DNA of 6,542 bases from Deltaproteobacteria bacterium. GTDB taxonomy: Bacteria; Desulfobacterota; Desulfobacteria; Desulfobacterales; C00003060. The stretch spans positions 1-6,542 of the forward strand of contig JAFDFO010000122.1 in assembly GCA_019309815.1 (NCBI GenBank), read 5' to 3'. Below are positions 6,327-6,542 of the stretch, in pieces (within the stretch, counting starts at the first letter, position 1; each line of letters begins with the position of its first letter). Position numbers and translations under genes: made by a program. Under the pieces are notes generated by a model. That model searched no databases and was not told the DNA's origin. It saw only the letters and a program-made list of their open reading frames with translations.

Positions 6327-6420
6327 GGCGGTGGATTTGGGCTTGACTGACCGGTTGAGTATTGGCATTGTGTACTGCACAAGAGAAACGTCCCCCACAA
6401 GGAAACGGTAGGTGTCATAA

Positions 6421-6542
6421 ATGCTAAGGAAGAAGAAGGAAAAGGGCTTTTCTCTGATTGAACTCATGACGGTTCTTGCGGTCATCGGCCTTCTGGCTAC
6501 GATTGCCATACCGAATCTCCTTTGGCACCTGAAGCGAGCCCG
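6421..6542 (+). CDS. Type IV prepilin / pseudopilin, 3' end cut by the window
   Basis: The first 40 codons run open to the window edge. They encode a short basic leader, MLRKKKEKG, then FSLIELMTVLAVIGLLATIA. This is the class III prepilin signal: cleavage by the prepilin peptidase PilD falls after G9, the new N-terminal Phe would be N-methylated, and Glu sits at +5 as required for pilin assembly. The hydrophobic helix continues to IPNLLWHLKRAR, typical of type IVa pilins and type II secretion pseudopilins. The ATG has an AGGTG ribosome site (6410-6414) 6 nt upstream. The missing C-terminal globular domain prevents deciding between major pilin, minor pilin and pseudopilin. No pilus or type II secretion partner gene lies within the window, so any such cluster would have to be downstream. 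Confidence 0.88.
   Translation, partial: MLRKKKEKGFSLIELMTVLAVIGLLATIAIPNLLWHLKRA

Larger units (their letters stand above)
6000..6420. other. Intergenic stretch between yjbQ and the prepilin gene
   Basis: No credible protein gene is visible on either strand: the open frames are rich in Arg, Pro and Ser, have no family signature, and one runs antisense through the prepilin start. The stretch does hold possible RNA structure: GGTGGG/CCCACC with an inner GTAC/GTAC (6102-6142), CAGACG/CGTCTG (6042-6047 with 6072-6077), and a ten-pair hairpin followed by seven T (6289-6326). No c-di-GMP, TPP or other riboswitch consensus could be recognised. It may carry the end of the yjbQ transcript, the promoter and leader of the prepilin gene, and possibly a small RNA or a dispersed repeat. 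Confidence 0.55.

Noticed and set aside
6343..6371. Sigma70 promoter with -35 TTGACT (6343-6348) upstream of the prepilin gene
   Set aside because: The -35 is good, but the hexamer at 17-nt spacing (CATTGT) matches the -10 consensus at only 3 of 6 positions.
6362..6380. Sigma54-like site TTGGCATTGTGTACTGCAC upstream of the prepilin gene
   Set aside because: The GG and GC elements are 11 nt apart instead of the required 10, and the -12 half is CTGCA rather than TTGCA. RpoN promoters are common for pilins, so it was tempting, but the spacing is wrong.
6237..6509. Minus-strand open frame antisense to the prepilin start
   Set aside because: It runs through the prepilin signal-peptide region on the opposite strand, where the plus-strand prepilin motif is unmistakable.

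Overview
The window most resembles a free-living, probably anaerobic bacterium of the Desulfobacterota / 'Deltaproteobacteria' type. This is inference from gene style: a PAS protein ending in the four-cysteine tail (LPICASCKKIRDD...) that is common in that group, a UPF0047/YjbQ protein of the HITASVFINDDESG type, a type IV prepilin-like gene, and a HEAT-repeat membrane protein paired with a CPBP protease. There is no rRNA, tRNA, CRISPR array, transposase or phage gene to fix the taxonomy or suggest recent transfer.

Layout. (1) 1-1796, plus strand: a 5'-truncated membrane protein with a C-terminal HEAT-like helical repeat overlaps the start of a CPBP-family intramembrane glutamic protease by 34 bp; the two are almost certainly co-transcribed and translationally coupled. 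(2) 1841-5275, minus strand: a two-gene signalling unit running toward the first pair. Its upstream gene encodes an 852-residue protein that joins an N-terminal region of unknown type, an endonuclease IV / sugar-isomerase-like TIM barrel with a full set of metal ligands, a helical linker and two cyclic-nucleotide-binding (CNB) domains. The downstream gene, 87 bp later, encodes a coiled-coil/PAS protein with a CxxC...CxxC tail and no kinase or cyclase domain. (3) 5276-5582: a divergent control region with a good sigma70-type promoter toward the TIM-CNB gene, a weaker candidate promoter toward yjbQ, and GC-rich hairpins. (4) 5583-5999, plus strand: yjbQ. (5) 6000-6420: about 420 bp with no credible gene but several possible RNA hairpins. 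(6) 6421 to the right edge: the first 40 codons of a type IV prepilin/pseudopilin, cut by the window end.

How the parts may work together: the minus-strand pair looks like a sensory unit. The TIM-barrel enzyme could be gated by cAMP or cGMP through its tandem CNB domains, and the PAS protein could sense a ligand or redox state through its PAS fold and cysteine tail. The TIM-CNB fusion is the most unusual item here. The protease/HEAT pair, YjbQ and the pilin are probably separate transcription units with no obvious shared pathway.
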